From NCBI GenBank assembly GCA_008501735.1, contig QQUF01000035.1, positions 62,001 to 126,000 on the forward strand: a stretch of 64,000 nucleotides of DNA, in the 5' to 3' direction. This stretch comes from Calditrichota bacterium. GTDB taxonomy: Bacteria > CLD3. Both the position numbers and the translations under genes were made by a program. Under the pieces are notes generated by a model, which was not told the origin of the DNA, did not search any database, and worked only from the letters and a program-made list of their open reading frames with translations. This document shows, in pieces, positions 8,732-17,537 of the stretch (the first letter of the stretch is position 1; each line of letters opens with the position of its first letter).

Positions 8732-11245
8732 TTGAATATTTTTTTTACTGTAATTATAACATTCTTCTTTGCAGGAGTTTTAGGAACTTTTGTAACAAAA
8801 CTTGTAAGAGACACTTCGCTAAAATTTGGTTGGGGAGACAAACCAAATCAACGAAAAGTTCACACTAAAATAATTCCTACAATGGGAGGAATTGGGATTT
8901 TCCTCGGTTTTTGTGCAATCATTCCGATTTCATTTTTTTCCGGTTTGGATTTAGAAAAGGTTGTGCCTTTAGTTCTTGTCGGCTTCTTTTTGGTTGCTGT
9001 TGGAATTTGGGACGATTTTATCCCAATGCGTTTTACCCTCAAATTCTTTTTGCAAATTATTGCAGGCGGATTTTTAATTTACTCAGGTTTCCGAGTAGAA
9101 AAAATCCTCATTCCTTTTTATCACTTCGACTCTTTTTACCAACTTGATTTAGGTTACTTCTCAATTCCGTTTACACTTTTTTGGCTCATCGGTGTAACAA
9201 ACGCAGTCAATTTGATTGACGGTTTGGACGGACTTGCTGGAGGTGTTGCAGGAATTTGTAGCTTTACTTTTGGAGTAATTGCATTACTTCACAACCAAGT
9301 CGAACTTGCTGTTCTGTCATTCGGCTTAGCTGGTGGGATTCTAGGATTTTTGCGTTACAACTTCAATCCTGCGAGCATTTTTATGGGCGACACAGGAAGC
9401 CTTTTACTTGGTTTTGTTCTTGGTGGAATCGGAATAAAAATCGGACAACTTGAGCAAACCAACCTAACAATGGATTTACTTCCTGTTGTTGTGATTTTGA
9501 CTGTTCCGATTTTTGATACTTTGATTGCAATTTTTAGAAGGCTTGGCAAAAAAATGCACCCTTTTAAACCAGACAAAGAACACATTCACCACAGGTTAGT
9601 TGAACTTGGATTAAATCACAAACAAGCTGTTACACTTGTTTACGTTTTCACTTTAATCTTTTGTGTACTTGGTTTTTGGGTAAAAATTGACTCTGGTTTT
9701 TTGAGTATAAATTTGCTGATAATTTTTGTGTTTCTGACGGCTCTTGCAATTAAAAGACTCGGTTACGTAGAGTTTCTTCGTTACACTCCACCACGTTTTT
9801 CAATTGATTTTGGAACTCAACAAGAATCCTACTTGCCTCCGATGAACCTAATTAGAATCGGAGAAAAAAGTCTCATTCTACTTTCAGATTTTATTGCAAT
9901 AAGTTTTGCTTTTGTCATCACTTATTTTCTAAAGTTTGAATCTGGGCTTTTCACTTTTCGAGATAAAATACCAATCGAATTTTATACTGTCCCAATTATT
10001 TGGTTTTCGGCTTTTTGGGTAATTCTTTTTGTCTTTTCAGGGCTTTACGAGATGCCTTGGGAAATTCCTTTTGCGAAAAAAATAATCACAATTCTTAAAA
10101 CCGTTCTCATCGGGATTCTGATTTTCTTTTTGCTTCTGACTGATGGTTTCAACGACTTGTTTGGAGAAATGAATTTGATTCTTCTAATCTATGGAATTTT
10201 GATTTATAGCGGAGTTGTTTTGGGTCGTGGTTTTGTGATTTGGTTAGAAAAGCGGTACAAAATTTTAGAGTACAGCGACAAAGTTGCGGTCATTGTTGGA
10301 GCTGGTGAAAGAGGAAAACAGCTTCTTGAACAAATCAAAAAATACCCAAAAATGAATTATAAAATCGCGGGTTTCTTAGTTGAGGACAAAACAAAATTCG
10401 GTAATAGTTTTCAAGGTATTAATGTTTTGGGAGAGTTCGACGACCTTGAAAAATTAGCAACTGAGTACAAAATCCAAGAAGCACTTGTCGCAATTTCAGC
10501 GACAGATTTCCAAAAAATGTTGGAGCTTCTTTACCGTTGCATTGGTCTAAAAATCACTTTCAAAGTTATGCCTGACCTTTACGACATTACTGCTGGACAC
10601 AAAACAACAGAAGTCAGAGGAGTTCCTTTAGTTAGAATCGCAACTCGAAACATTAGTTCTTGGGGGAATTTTGTCAAACGAACCTTAGACTTGCTTACTT
10701 CATTTTTCCTAACAGTTCTACTTTTGCCTCTTGGAATTTGTATTTGGATTTTGGTGAAATTTACTAGTAAAGGCTCAGGAATTATAAAACAAGATAGAGT
10801 TGGTAAAAATGGTTATGTCTTCAAAATCTATAAATTCCGTTCGATGATTCAAAATGCTGAAAAACAAACAGGACCTATTTGGGCAAAAACTGACGACAAA
10901 AGAATTACACCTCTTGGTAAGTTTTTACGAAAATACAAACTTGACGAATTACCACAGTTGATTAATGTTTTGAAAGGCGAAATGAGTCTTGTCGGACCAA
11001 GACCTGAAAGACCTTACTTTGTCGAACAACTTCAAGACCAAATTCCATTTTATACAAAAAGATTAGTAGTTCGCCCGGGAATTACTGGTTGGGCTCAAGT
11101 TAAAGGAACTAAAGAACAAAACCTTGAGGACACAAAAGAGAAAATGAAACACGACCTTTTTTACTTAGAAAATATGGGTATTTGGTTTGACTTCAAGATT
11201 CTCTTCAAGACGATTTTCGTTATTTTATCAGGCAAAAGTGAGTAA
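8732..11245 (+). CDS. Fused WecA-like and WbaP-like polyprenyl-phosphate sugar-phosphate transferase
   Basis: An 837-residue fusion. Residues 1 to about 330 form a polytopic WecA/TagO/MraY-type transferase, with LIDGLDGLAGG (D163) and the HIHHRL motif starting at residue 284. This class moves a HexNAc-1-phosphate from a UDP-sugar to undecaprenyl phosphate. From about 370 a second enzyme begins: four hydrophobic helices, a CoA_binding_3/Rossmann region (VIVGAGERGKQLLEQ, about 520-640) and a monotopic bacterial sugar transferase domain with DRVGKNGYVF, KFRSM, LDELPQ (D738-E739), SLVGPRPE and RPGITGWAQV. Both active sites look intact. The start is TTG, the only option downstream of an in-frame stop. 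It probably initiates one or two surface polysaccharides. No polysaccharide operon follows directly. Confidence 0.85.
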   Translation: MNIFFTVIITFFFAGVLGTFVTKLVRDTSLKFGWGDKPNQRKVHTKIIPTMGGIGIFLGFCAIIPISFFSGLDLEKVVPLVLVGFFLVAVGIWDDFIPMRFTLKFFLQIIAGGFLIYSGFRVEKILIPFYHFDSFYQLDLGYFSIPFTLFWLIGVTNAVNLIDGLDGLAGGVAGICSFTFGVIALLHNQVELAVLSFGLAGGILGFLRYNFNPASIFMGDTGSLLLGFVLGGIGIKIGQLEQTNLTMDLLPVVVILTVPIFDTLIAIFRRLGKKMHPFKPDKEHIHHRLVELGLNHKQAVTLVYVFTLIFCVLGFWVKIDSGFLSINLLIIFVFLTALAIKRLGYVEFLRYTPPRFSIDFGTQQESYLPPMNLIRIGEKSLILLSDFIAISFAFVITYFLKFESGLFTFRDKIPIEFYTVPIIWFSAFWVILFVFSGLYEMPWEIPFAKKIITILKTVLIGILIFFLLLTDGFNDLFGEMNLILLIYGILIYSGVVLGRGFVIWLEKRYKILEYSDKVAVIVGAGERGKQLLEQIKKYPKMNYKIAGFLVEDKTKFGNSFQGINVLGEFDDLEKLATEYKIQEALVAISATDFQKMLELLYRCIGLKITFKVMPDLYDITAGHKTTEVRGVPLVRIATRNISSWGNFVKRTLDLLTSFFLTVLLLPLGICIWILVKFTSKGSGIIKQDRVGKNGYVFKIYKFRSMIQNAEKQTGPIWAKTDDKRITPLGKFLRKYKLDELPQLINVLKGEMSLVGPRPERPYFVEQLQDQIPFYTKRLVVRPGITGWAQVKGTKEQNLEDTKEKMKHDLFYLENMGIWFDFKILFKTIFVILSGKSE

Positions 11246-11287
11246 CTTTGCTAAGAATCTTTAATTTTTTTGGAAAGGAACAAAACA

Positions 11288-11638
11288 ATGCCTTTTTGTC
11301 CAAATTGCAAAAGTGAATACCGAGAAGGTTTCACAGAATGTTACGACTGCCAAATTGATTTGGTTGATGAATTAGTTGACGATAAAAGATTAGCAGAATT
11401 AAAGAAACAGGGTTACGACATTTTTGAAGACTGGATTTCGATTCGTACTTTTGAACAAAACTACGAAGCTCAACAGTTAGTTGATTTGTTCGACTACAAC
11501 GGAATTCACTCGCAAATTCTTTCACAAGCTGACAGTATGTTCAAACTTCCTGGTGAGTTAAGCATTATTAGGGTAATGATTCAACTTGAGAACTTTGACA
11601 AAGCTATTGAGGTTTTAAAAAATCAGGAACAAAACTAA
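11288..11638 (+). CDS. Small zinc-ribbon protein with DUF2007-like domain
   Basis: A 116-residue cytoplasmic protein. The start is taken at the ATG at 11288 rather than the TTG at 11270, because AAAGGA lies at ribosome-binding distance and the protein then opens directly with its zinc ribbon. Four cysteines (MPFCPNCKSEYREGFTECYDC) form two CxxC knuckles. The rest (ISIRTFEQNYEAQQLVDLFD to AIEVLKNQ) resembles the small alpha/beta DUF2007 'putative signal-transducing protein' domain. The function is unknown. It lies 42 bp after the fused transferase gene and 6 bp before the TVP38-type gene, so co-transcription is likely. Confidence 0.65.
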   Translation: MPFCPNCKSEYREGFTECYDCQIDLVDELVDDKRLAELKKQGYDIFEDWISIRTFEQNYEAQQLVDLFDYNGIHSQILSQADSMFKLPGELSIIRVMIQLENFDKAIEVLKNQEQN

Positions 11639-11644
11639 ACTGAA

Positions 11645-12358
11645 TTGAAGAAAATTTTTACTCAACTTAAACTTGCTTACCAATCTTCGCCTCTTTTTTT
11701 TACACTTTCGGCAATCGGAATCATTTTACCGACCTTAGTAAGTGCAAACGTGATTTTTTTCTTTAGTGATTCGCTCATAAAAATCCAAGAGTTTGGGAAT
11801 TATGGGCTTTTACTTTACACACTTTTAACAATTCCTCTAATGTGTTTTGCTTTAGTTCCAGCAACTTTTGTCGCAGGGGGAGCAGGTTTCCTTTTTGGAA
11901 TTAAGGGCTTCTTGCCTGTTTTTGTCGCTTACAACTTCGCAAGTGCAGTTTCATTTTTAGTGATTCGACAGTTCCAAAAGGACAAAATTCAAAAACTCCT
12001 TGAAAATTATCCCAAAGCAATCGAGTTTCAGAAAAAAGTTGAGAAGGACGAAAAGTGGATTATCGTTTTCTCACGAATTTCGCCAATCGGAACTTTTGTT
12101 TTGATGAACATTGTTTTTGCAGTTTCCAGAGTCTCCTTTACGAAATATTTTTGGGGTACTATGATTGGAATGACTCCTAGAACACTCTTAGCCGTTTTAG
12201 CTGGACTTTCTGCACAAAGTATTTACGATTTTATTAGCACAAACAAATTACTTTCATTAGAAAACCCGATTGGTCTTACATCAGCGATTTTGGCAGTTTT
12301 GGCTTTTGGTGGACTTTATTTTTTTATCTCCAAAAATTTCAAAGCACAAAAAGACTAA
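11645..12358 (+). CDS. TVP38/TMEM64 (DedA-like) membrane protein
   Basis: A 237-residue polytopic membrane protein of the VTT/SNARE-associated family. The conserved core FVAGGAGFLFGIKGFLPVF, the re-entrant-loop region and the second motif FSRISPIGTFVLMN are present, along with a C-terminal helix pair. DedA/TVP38 proteins are implicated in flipping lipid carriers such as undecaprenyl phosphate or phosphatidylethanolamine. That would fit its place immediately downstream of a polyprenyl-phosphate transferase, but the link is inference. The start codon is TTG at 11645, 6 bases after the preceding stop. Confidence 0.75.
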   Translation: MKKIFTQLKLAYQSSPLFFTLSAIGIILPTLVSANVIFFFSDSLIKIQEFGNYGLLLYTLLTIPLMCFALVPATFVAGGAGFLFGIKGFLPVFVAYNFASAVSFLVIRQFQKDKIQKLLENYPKAIEFQKKVEKDEKWIIVFSRISPIGTFVLMNIVFAVSRVSFTKYFWGTMIGMTPRTLLAVLAGLSAQSIYDFISTNKLLSLENPIGLTSAILAVLAFGGLYFFISKNFKAQKD

Positions 12359-12436
12359 AAATTCTATTTTTTAAAATTTTAAATCAAACGTAAAATCAAT
12401 TACATTTAGAAACTTTTAGAAAAAATAGGTTAAACA

Positions 12437-12808
12437 ATGGAATCAAGTTGCCCAAATTGCACATTGCCTTTAGATTATAATTTTATAAAAATTGCAGAGG
12501 GTTTTGGATTTTGTAACGCTTGTCAAACAATTTTAGAAATATTCGAGGATTCAGAAGCTAAAATCGCATCTTTTGAAAAAATTGTAGAAAATTCCCACAC
12601 CTTAGCAGAGAACGTAATCTTACCTGAACAAACAGAAATTTTCCGAAAGTTGCTTGAAGCTAACGCCGTTGTGATTTCTAAGAATTGGTACAAACACGGC
12701 GAATTTCCCAAAAATGGCACTTACGAAGGAATTAATTTGGGTGAATTGATTGAATTCAATCTTTACCCCGAAATTTTGCAAATTATGAAAAACGAATTTT
12801 TTGAATAA
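12437..12808 (+). CDS. Small zinc-finger-like hypothetical protein
   Basis: A 123-residue protein with CPNC and CNAC pairs in the first 35 residues, forming a probable zinc ribbon, followed by an acidic helical region with no recognised domain (VENSHTLAENVILPEQTEIF onward). An AGG element precedes the ATG at 12437. It lies between the TVP38-type gene and glutamate dehydrogenase, all co-directional, with 45 bp to the next gene. No family could be named with confidence. The N-terminal ribbon suggests a nucleic-acid or protein adaptor. Confidence 0.55.
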   Translation: MESSCPNCTLPLDYNFIKIAEGFGFCNACQTILEIFEDSEAKIASFEKIVENSHTLAENVILPEQTEIFRKLLEANAVVISKNWYKHGEFPKNGTYEGINLGELIEFNLYPEILQIMKNEFFE

Positions 12809-12853
12809 TAATTAAAAATAATAACTAATAGAAAAAAGCAGGATTTAATAAAA

Positions 12854-14140
12854 ATGGCTGTTAAAAAAACTCAAACAGAACCACAAAACGAATTAACAAA
12901 ACTTGACAAACTCTCTGCTTACGAAATGGTAAATTACTATTTCGAACAGGCAGCAAATAAACTCAATCTTCCTGAGGAATATAGAGTTGCAATGAAAGGG
13001 ACTTACAGAGAACTTAAAGTCCAACTTTTACTTAGAATGGACTCAGGTGAATTAAAAGAGTTTACAGGTTTTAGAGTTCAGCATAATGCTGCAAGAGGAC
13101 CTTACAAAGGAGGAATTCGTTTCCACCAAGATGTTGACCAAGATGAAGTTAGAGCCTTAGCAAGTTTGATGACTTGGAAAAATGCAATTGTCGATATTCC
13201 TTTTGGAGGTGCAAAAGGTGGAATTGCTGTGAAAGCAAGAGAACTTTCACCAAGAGAGCTTCAAGGAATCACAAGAATTTACACACGCAAAATTGACCTT
13301 TGTCTTGGACCACACAAAGACATTCCAGCTCCTGATGTCAATACAAACGCAACCGTAATGGGTTGGTTTATGGACGAATACGGGAGAAGAAGAGGTTACA
13401 GTCCAGCTTGTGTTACAGGAAAACCTCTTGAACTTGGTGGTTCTGAAGGTCGTGAACAAGCAACAGGACGAGGTTGTTTATTCGTTACTCAAGATGCTTG
13501 TGAAGATTCTGGAATTGATATTCGCGATTGTGCAGTTGCGGTTCAAGGTTTCGGAAACGTTGGCTCAAACTATGCTCTTTTTATGGACGAGCAAGGAGCA
13601 AAAGTAGTCGCAATTAGTGATGTTAGTGGTGGAGTTTATGATAAAGAGGGAATTCACATAAAAAAGGCAATGGCTTACGCAAAGAAAAATGGTTCTCTCG
13701 AAGGTTTTATGCCTAACAACAGAATTTCAAATGAAGAATTAATTGAACTTGAATGTGATATCCTTTGTCCTGCCGCTTTGGGTGGTGTCATTACATTAGA
13801 AAATGCTGACAGAGTTAAAGCAAAAATAATTGTTGAAGCGGCAAATCATCCAATCACTCCTGGCGGAGATGAAATTCTTAATGATAAAGGAATTGTTGTA
13901 ATTCCTGACATTCTTGCAAATGCAGGTGGAGTAACTGTAAGTTATTTTGAGTGGACTCAAAACCTACAACAGTTGCATTGGGAAGAAGAATTCGTAAACA
14001 ACGAGCTTCACAAAAAGATGTCAAAAGCCTACCGAAGAGTTCAGTCTAAGTCAAAACAATACGGCGTAAGTATGAGAATCGGAGCTTTCATCTTAGCTCT
14101 CGAAAGAGTTTTCGACGCAATGAAGATGAGAGGAATCTAA
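12854..14140 (+). CDS. gdhA: Glutamate dehydrogenase (Glu/Leu/Phe/Val dehydrogenase family)
   Basis: A 428-residue enzyme of the hexameric GDH class that interconverts glutamate and 2-oxoglutarate plus ammonia with NAD(P)H. The dimerisation/substrate domain shows RVQHNAARGPYKGGIRFH and the catalytic PFGGAKGGI loop, and HKDIPAPDVNT lies just beyond. The Rossmann part carries the dinucleotide-binding motif VQGFGNVGSN. The length is normal. ISDVSGG follows at the end of the second beta strand, but cofactor preference cannot be fixed from it. The next gene (rdgB) begins 3 bases after the stop, which suggests a shared transcript. Leucine or phenylalanine dehydrogenase is less likely given the full-length GDH N-domain. 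Confidence 0.92.
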   Translation: MAVKKTQTEPQNELTKLDKLSAYEMVNYYFEQAANKLNLPEEYRVAMKGTYRELKVQLLLRMDSGELKEFTGFRVQHNAARGPYKGGIRFHQDVDQDEVRALASLMTWKNAIVDIPFGGAKGGIAVKARELSPRELQGITRIYTRKIDLCLGPHKDIPAPDVNTNATVMGWFMDEYGRRRGYSPACVTGKPLELGGSEGREQATGRGCLFVTQDACEDSGIDIRDCAVAVQGFGNVGSNYALFMDEQGAKVVAISDVSGGVYDKEGIHIKKAMAYAKKNGSLEGFMPNNRISNEELIELECDILCPAALGGVITLENADRVKAKIIVEAANHPITPGGDEILNDKGIVVIPDILANAGGVTVSYFEWTQNLQQLHWEEEFVNNELHKKMSKAYRRVQSKSKQYGVSMRIGAFILALERVFDAMKMRGI

Positions 14141-14143
14141 GCT

Positions 14144-14746
14144 TTGTCTAAGACTCAGATTGTTTTAGCAACACGAAATAAAAAGAAACTAAAAGAGCTT
14201 CAAGAAATTTTGGGAGAAGAGTTCGAGATTTTAACTCTCGATTCTTTTCCTAATTCTCCCGAAGTAATTGAGGACGGAAAGACTTTTGCTGCAAATGCTT
14301 TGAAAAAGGCTACGGAGATTTTTCAGCACACAAAAATCACAGCAATTGCCGATGACTCAGGTCTTGAAGTTGATGCTTTAAATGGAGAACCTGGGGTTTA
14401 CTCTGCACGTTTTTCAGGCGAAAATGCAACTGACGAAGAAAATAATGCTTTACTTCTCAAGAAACTCGAAGGAATTCCTGAAACTGAAAGAACTGCTCGT
14501 TTCCGTTGTTGCATTGCTGTTGTTGGGGAAAAGGTCAAAGAGACTTTTGAAGGAAGTGTCGAAGGAACAATTTTACTCGCTCCTTTTGGGAAAAATGGTT
14601 TTGGTTACGACCCTTTGTTTTTTGTCAAAACTCATACTTCTACTTTTGCACAAATTCCACCGAAAATCAAAAATCAAATCAGTCATCGAGGAAACGCACT
14701 TCGCGAACTTTTCTTGAGTCTTGAAAAAATCAAAGAATTAATTTAA
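14144..14746 (+). CDS. rdgB: Non-canonical purine NTP pyrophosphatase (RdgB/HAM1)
   Basis: A 200-residue house-cleaning enzyme that hydrolyses dITP, ITP and XTP to the monophosphate, keeping deaminated purines out of DNA and RNA. Family motifs are intact: ATRNKKKLKELQEIL at the N-terminus, IADDSGLEVDALNGEPGVYSAR in the substrate loop, GFGYDPLF, and the C-terminal SHRGNALREL. The start is TTG at 14144, three bases after the gdhA stop, with no better ATG upstream. The length matches the family (about 195-205). Confidence 0.92.
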   Translation: MSKTQIVLATRNKKKLKELQEILGEEFEILTLDSFPNSPEVIEDGKTFAANALKKATEIFQHTKITAIADDSGLEVDALNGEPGVYSARFSGENATDEENNALLLKKLEGIPETERTARFRCCIAVVGEKVKETFEGSVEGTILLAPFGKNGFGYDPLFFVKTHTSTFAQIPPKIKNQISHRGNALRELFLSLEKIKELI

Positions 14747-14757
14747 GAAGAAACCTT

Positions 14758-15564
14758 GTGAAAAGTCTTTGCCCCAAAATTCTTGTTCTCTTACTAATCT
14801 TCGTTTACGGTTGTGCGACTCAGAAAATAGCCTTAGACCCAAAAACCGAGCCTGCAAAAATTGTTTCTCTTGTAAACAAAAACCACAAAAAACTAAACAC
14901 GTTTTTAGGTCAAGCAAGCATTAGCGTTGAAACCCAAAGTTTTAATCAAAGTTTTAATGCTGACGTGATTTTCAAAAAACCTGAACCACTTTTTTTGAAC
15001 GTAAAAACTTTACTTGTCGGAAGTATTGCAAAAGTTCTTGCTGACAGTACGGAATTTAAGGCTTACAACAAGCTCAAAAATGAAATTTATTTGGGTAAAA
15101 CTTCAAGTGCAACAATCGAAGACTTTATCGGAGTTGCAATGGGATTTGAAGAATTAACACGAGTTTTGACAGGGCTTGAGTTTTTTTCACCAAAAGAAAT
15201 TGCGAAACTCGAAGGCTTTAAAATTGATGACGACAAATTTCTATTTACCTTTGAGAACGAAAGTTATTTGAGGAAAATCTGGGTTGAGCCGCAATTCTCA
15301 GTCATTACAAAAAGTCAAATTATTGACTTAGTTTCGGAAGAAGTTATTTTGGAAAAGAAATACAAAAACTTTGTTAAGACAAAAGGTGTTTACCTTCCCA
15401 AAGCAATAAAAGTCAAAAACCTTGCGAACAATCAGTATCTTTTGATTAATTACAGAACTCAAAAAGTGAATAAAAAATTAAAAGATAAAGTTTTTGAATT
15501 GAACTACCCAAGTTCGGCAAAACAAATCGAATACATTACATCGGAAGATTATGGAAAACAATAA
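14758..15564 (+). CDS. DUF4292-like outer-membrane lipoprotein
   Basis: A 268-residue lipoprotein starting at GTG. The N-terminus (MKSLCPKILVLLLIFVYGC) is a lipoprotein signal peptide with the lipobox VYGC; cysteine 19 would be the acylated residue. The body resembles DUF4292, a LolA/LolB-like beta fold seen in Bacteroidota, with the typical QASISVETQ and GVYLPKAIKVKN strands. A role in outer-membrane lipid or lipoprotein handling is possible but unproven. It follows rdgB by 11 bp and overlaps the next gene by 14 bp, indicating translational coupling with the Rieske protein. Confidence 0.65.
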   Translation: MKSLCPKILVLLLIFVYGCATQKIALDPKTEPAKIVSLVNKNHKKLNTFLGQASISVETQSFNQSFNADVIFKKPEPLFLNVKTLLVGSIAKVLADSTEFKAYNKLKNEIYLGKTSSATIEDFIGVAMGFEELTRVLTGLEFFSPKEIAKLEGFKIDDDKFLFTFENESYLRKIWVEPQFSVITKSQIIDLVSEEVILEKKYKNFVKTKGVYLPKAIKVKNLANNQYLLINYRTQKVNKKLKDKVFELNYPSSAKQIEYITSEDYGKQ

Positions 15565-17497
15565 AGATTTAGCAAAAAATGAAACTGCTGCTGAAAAGCC
15601 AGAAATGGAAACTAAAAAAGATTCAGCAAAAAATGAAACTGCTGCTGAAAAGCCAAAAATGGAAACTAAAAAAGATTCAGTAAAGAATGAAACTGCTACT
15701 GAAAAGCCAAAAGTGGAAACTAGCGAAGTTGCAGCAAAAGATGAAACCGCCACTAAGCAACCGAAAACACAAACGAACAAAGACTTAGTAAAAATTGATA
15801 CTGACATTGAAAAACCAAGTGTAGTTAAAGAGAACGGTAAGGAAGTTGCAGTTTTTAAATTAGGTGAAAATAAGTTTTACGCAGTTGACAACCGTTGTCC
15901 GCATCAAGGTCATCCACTTTCCAAAGGAACAACAAACGGACACATTTTAGTCTGTAGTTACCACAACTGGAAATTTGACTTAAGAAACGGTGCTTGTCTT
16001 GGAAAGAATGGAAAAGACGTTCCTTGTTACGAGATTCTACAAAAAAATGAAGAAACTTTCGTAAATCTCGGTAGCAGTGAAGAACAGAAAGAAACCAAAA
16101 AAGCAAATACCTTTGAGTTCCTTAAAGAAGGAATAGGACAAAAGAATCAAGCTCAAATTTTAAGTTCTGTCAAAAACCTACTTAGCCTAAAAACTTCTGT
16201 AAAAGAAATAACTGAGTTTGCAGTCAAAATTGTTTCTAAAAAAGCAACTTGGGGACACAACTTGGCTTCTTTTGTTGCTTCTGTAAGACTTGCAGAAAAC
16301 TTTACTTTTGCGGGAAAAGTTGAAACTTTAACTCTTGGTTTTATGACAATTGCAGAGTCTTTAGTTGGAGTTCAAGATTTTAATGAAGTTGAAAAAATCA
16401 CTCCTGAAAATTTTGAACAAGGAAAAGTAGATTTCTTCCAAGCCTGTGAAGATGACGACAAAACAAAGGCAAGACAACTAATGCTCGGAGTTTTGGAAGT
16501 TGAAAAAGACACTTCACTTCTTAAAGATTTTGTTTTAGAATTTGCGACTCAACATTTTTACGGTTACTCACACGGTTTAATTTACACGATTAAAGCATTT
16601 GAGACTTTGGATTTTATTGGTTGGGAAAAAGCAAATTTAATTTTGCCGTCACTCGTTACAACTTTACTGAATTCTTCAAAGGACGAGAATACCCTTTACT
16701 TAGACGAAACAACAAAACTTTTTGAAAGTGCTGAACTCAATTTAGATGAAATTTGGCAAAAACAAGAAGCCGAAGAAAAACCGTTTTTCAGCGAAGAAGA
16801 CAACTACATTCAAATTTTACTTGAAGGAAATTCAAAAGATGTTTTTGAAGAAACTTTAAGACTTTTGGAAAATGGAGTTCACTTTGAACTTCTGATTGAC
16901 TGCCATTCGCTTTCTGCTGCGGAAAGAATGATTCGCTTTGACCTTGAAAATGAAAATCAACTTCCTTCGCACTCAATGTTAGTTGTTACACATTGCTTAA
17001 CTCACATTCAGGCTTTGCGAAGTACTTACAGAACTACTTCTTCAAATATTCTGATTCGTCAACTTTTTTATTCTGCACAAATGATTAACTATTGCAAAAA
17101 GTTTGACCTTGAAGAAAACAAAAGTGATTACTACAAGTACGACGTAATTCGTAGAATCAGTTCTTCTGAACTTTGTAATTACTTAGATAGATTTTACGAG
17201 GAAAAAAGATACGTTCACGCAATGGAAAAGGTTTACCAAATCGGTTTGGAAAATTTGAACCCAAATCCATTTTTTAGAAAAATTGTTTCTTTAATTGGTA
17301 AAAACAGCGGAAATCCTCACACTTTAAAAACCACTCTTGCAATTTTCAGTGAGTACTTAGCGTTAGAAGATTACGAAAATCGTTACTTGTTGATTTGTGC
17401 TTTGACAAAATTTATTTTTACAAATCAAAACAAACGAAAAATTTTCACTTCTGCACAAGACGTTTCAAAATACTTGAAGCTGAGAACAACTTACTAA
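15551..17497 (+). CDS. Rieske [2Fe-2S] protein with N-terminal repeat tract and large helical C-terminal domain
   Basis: A 648-residue protein in three parts. Residues 5-90 are five 18-residue repeats (KDxxKNETAxEKPxxET pattern), highly charged and probably disordered. Residues about 80-175 form a Rieske-type ferredoxin domain whose cluster ligands are complete: C116-x-H118 in CPHQGH and C135-x2-H138 in CSYHNW. Residues about 180-648 are a mostly helical domain with many aromatic and acidic residues that I do not recognise. It contains histidine-bearing stretches such as HFYGYSHG and LPSHSMLVVTHC. No signal peptide is present, so it is probably cytoplasmic. It may be an electron-transfer component or the electron-accepting part of an unknown oxidoreductase. 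Its start codon lies inside the lipoprotein gene. Confidence 0.75.
   Translation: MENNKDLAKNETAAEKPEMETKKDSAKNETAAEKPKMETKKDSVKNETATEKPKVETSEVAAKDETATKQPKTQTNKDLVKIDTDIEKPSVVKENGKEVAVFKLGENKFYAVDNRCPHQGHPLSKGTTNGHILVCSYHNWKFDLRNGACLGKNGKDVPCYEILQKNEETFVNLGSSEEQKETKKANTFEFLKEGIGQKNQAQILSSVKNLLSLKTSVKEITEFAVKIVSKKATWGHNLASFVASVRLAENFTFAGKVETLTLGFMTIAESLVGVQDFNEVEKITPENFEQGKVDFFQACEDDDKTKARQLMLGVLEVEKDTSLLKDFVLEFATQHFYGYSHGLIYTIKAFETLDFIGWEKANLILPSLVTTLLNSSKDENTLYLDETTKLFESAELNLDEIWQKQEAEEKPFFSEEDNYIQILLEGNSKDVFEETLRLLENGVHFELLIDCHSLSAAERMIRFDLENENQLPSHSMLVVTHCLTHIQALRSTYRTTSSNILIRQLFYSAQMINYCKKFDLEENKSDYYKYDVIRRISSSELCNYLDRFYEEKRYVHAMEKVYQIGLENLNPNPFFRKIVSLIGKNSGNPHTLKTTLAIFSEYLALEDYENRYLLICALTKFIFTNQNKRKIFTSAQDVSKYLKLRTTY
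15563..15820 (+). repeat. Five tandem 54-bp coding repeats in the Rieske gene
   Basis: Four 54-bp units plus a fifth, partial and diverged, unit are in frame. The second and third copies are nearly identical in DNA (AAAGATTCAGYAAARAATG core). The fifth (residues 77-90, KDLVKIDTDIEKPS) overlaps what should be the first beta strand of the Rieske domain. The tract therefore looks like an outward duplication of the domain's own 5' end. Confidence 0.85.
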
Positions 17498-17537
17498 AGA
17501 AGCAAATTATGCAAAAACAATTAATTCTAAATTTCTA

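Noticed and set aside
15563-15820. CRISPR-like direct repeats
   Set aside because: The repeats are in frame, have no unique spacers and encode 18-residue protein repeats.
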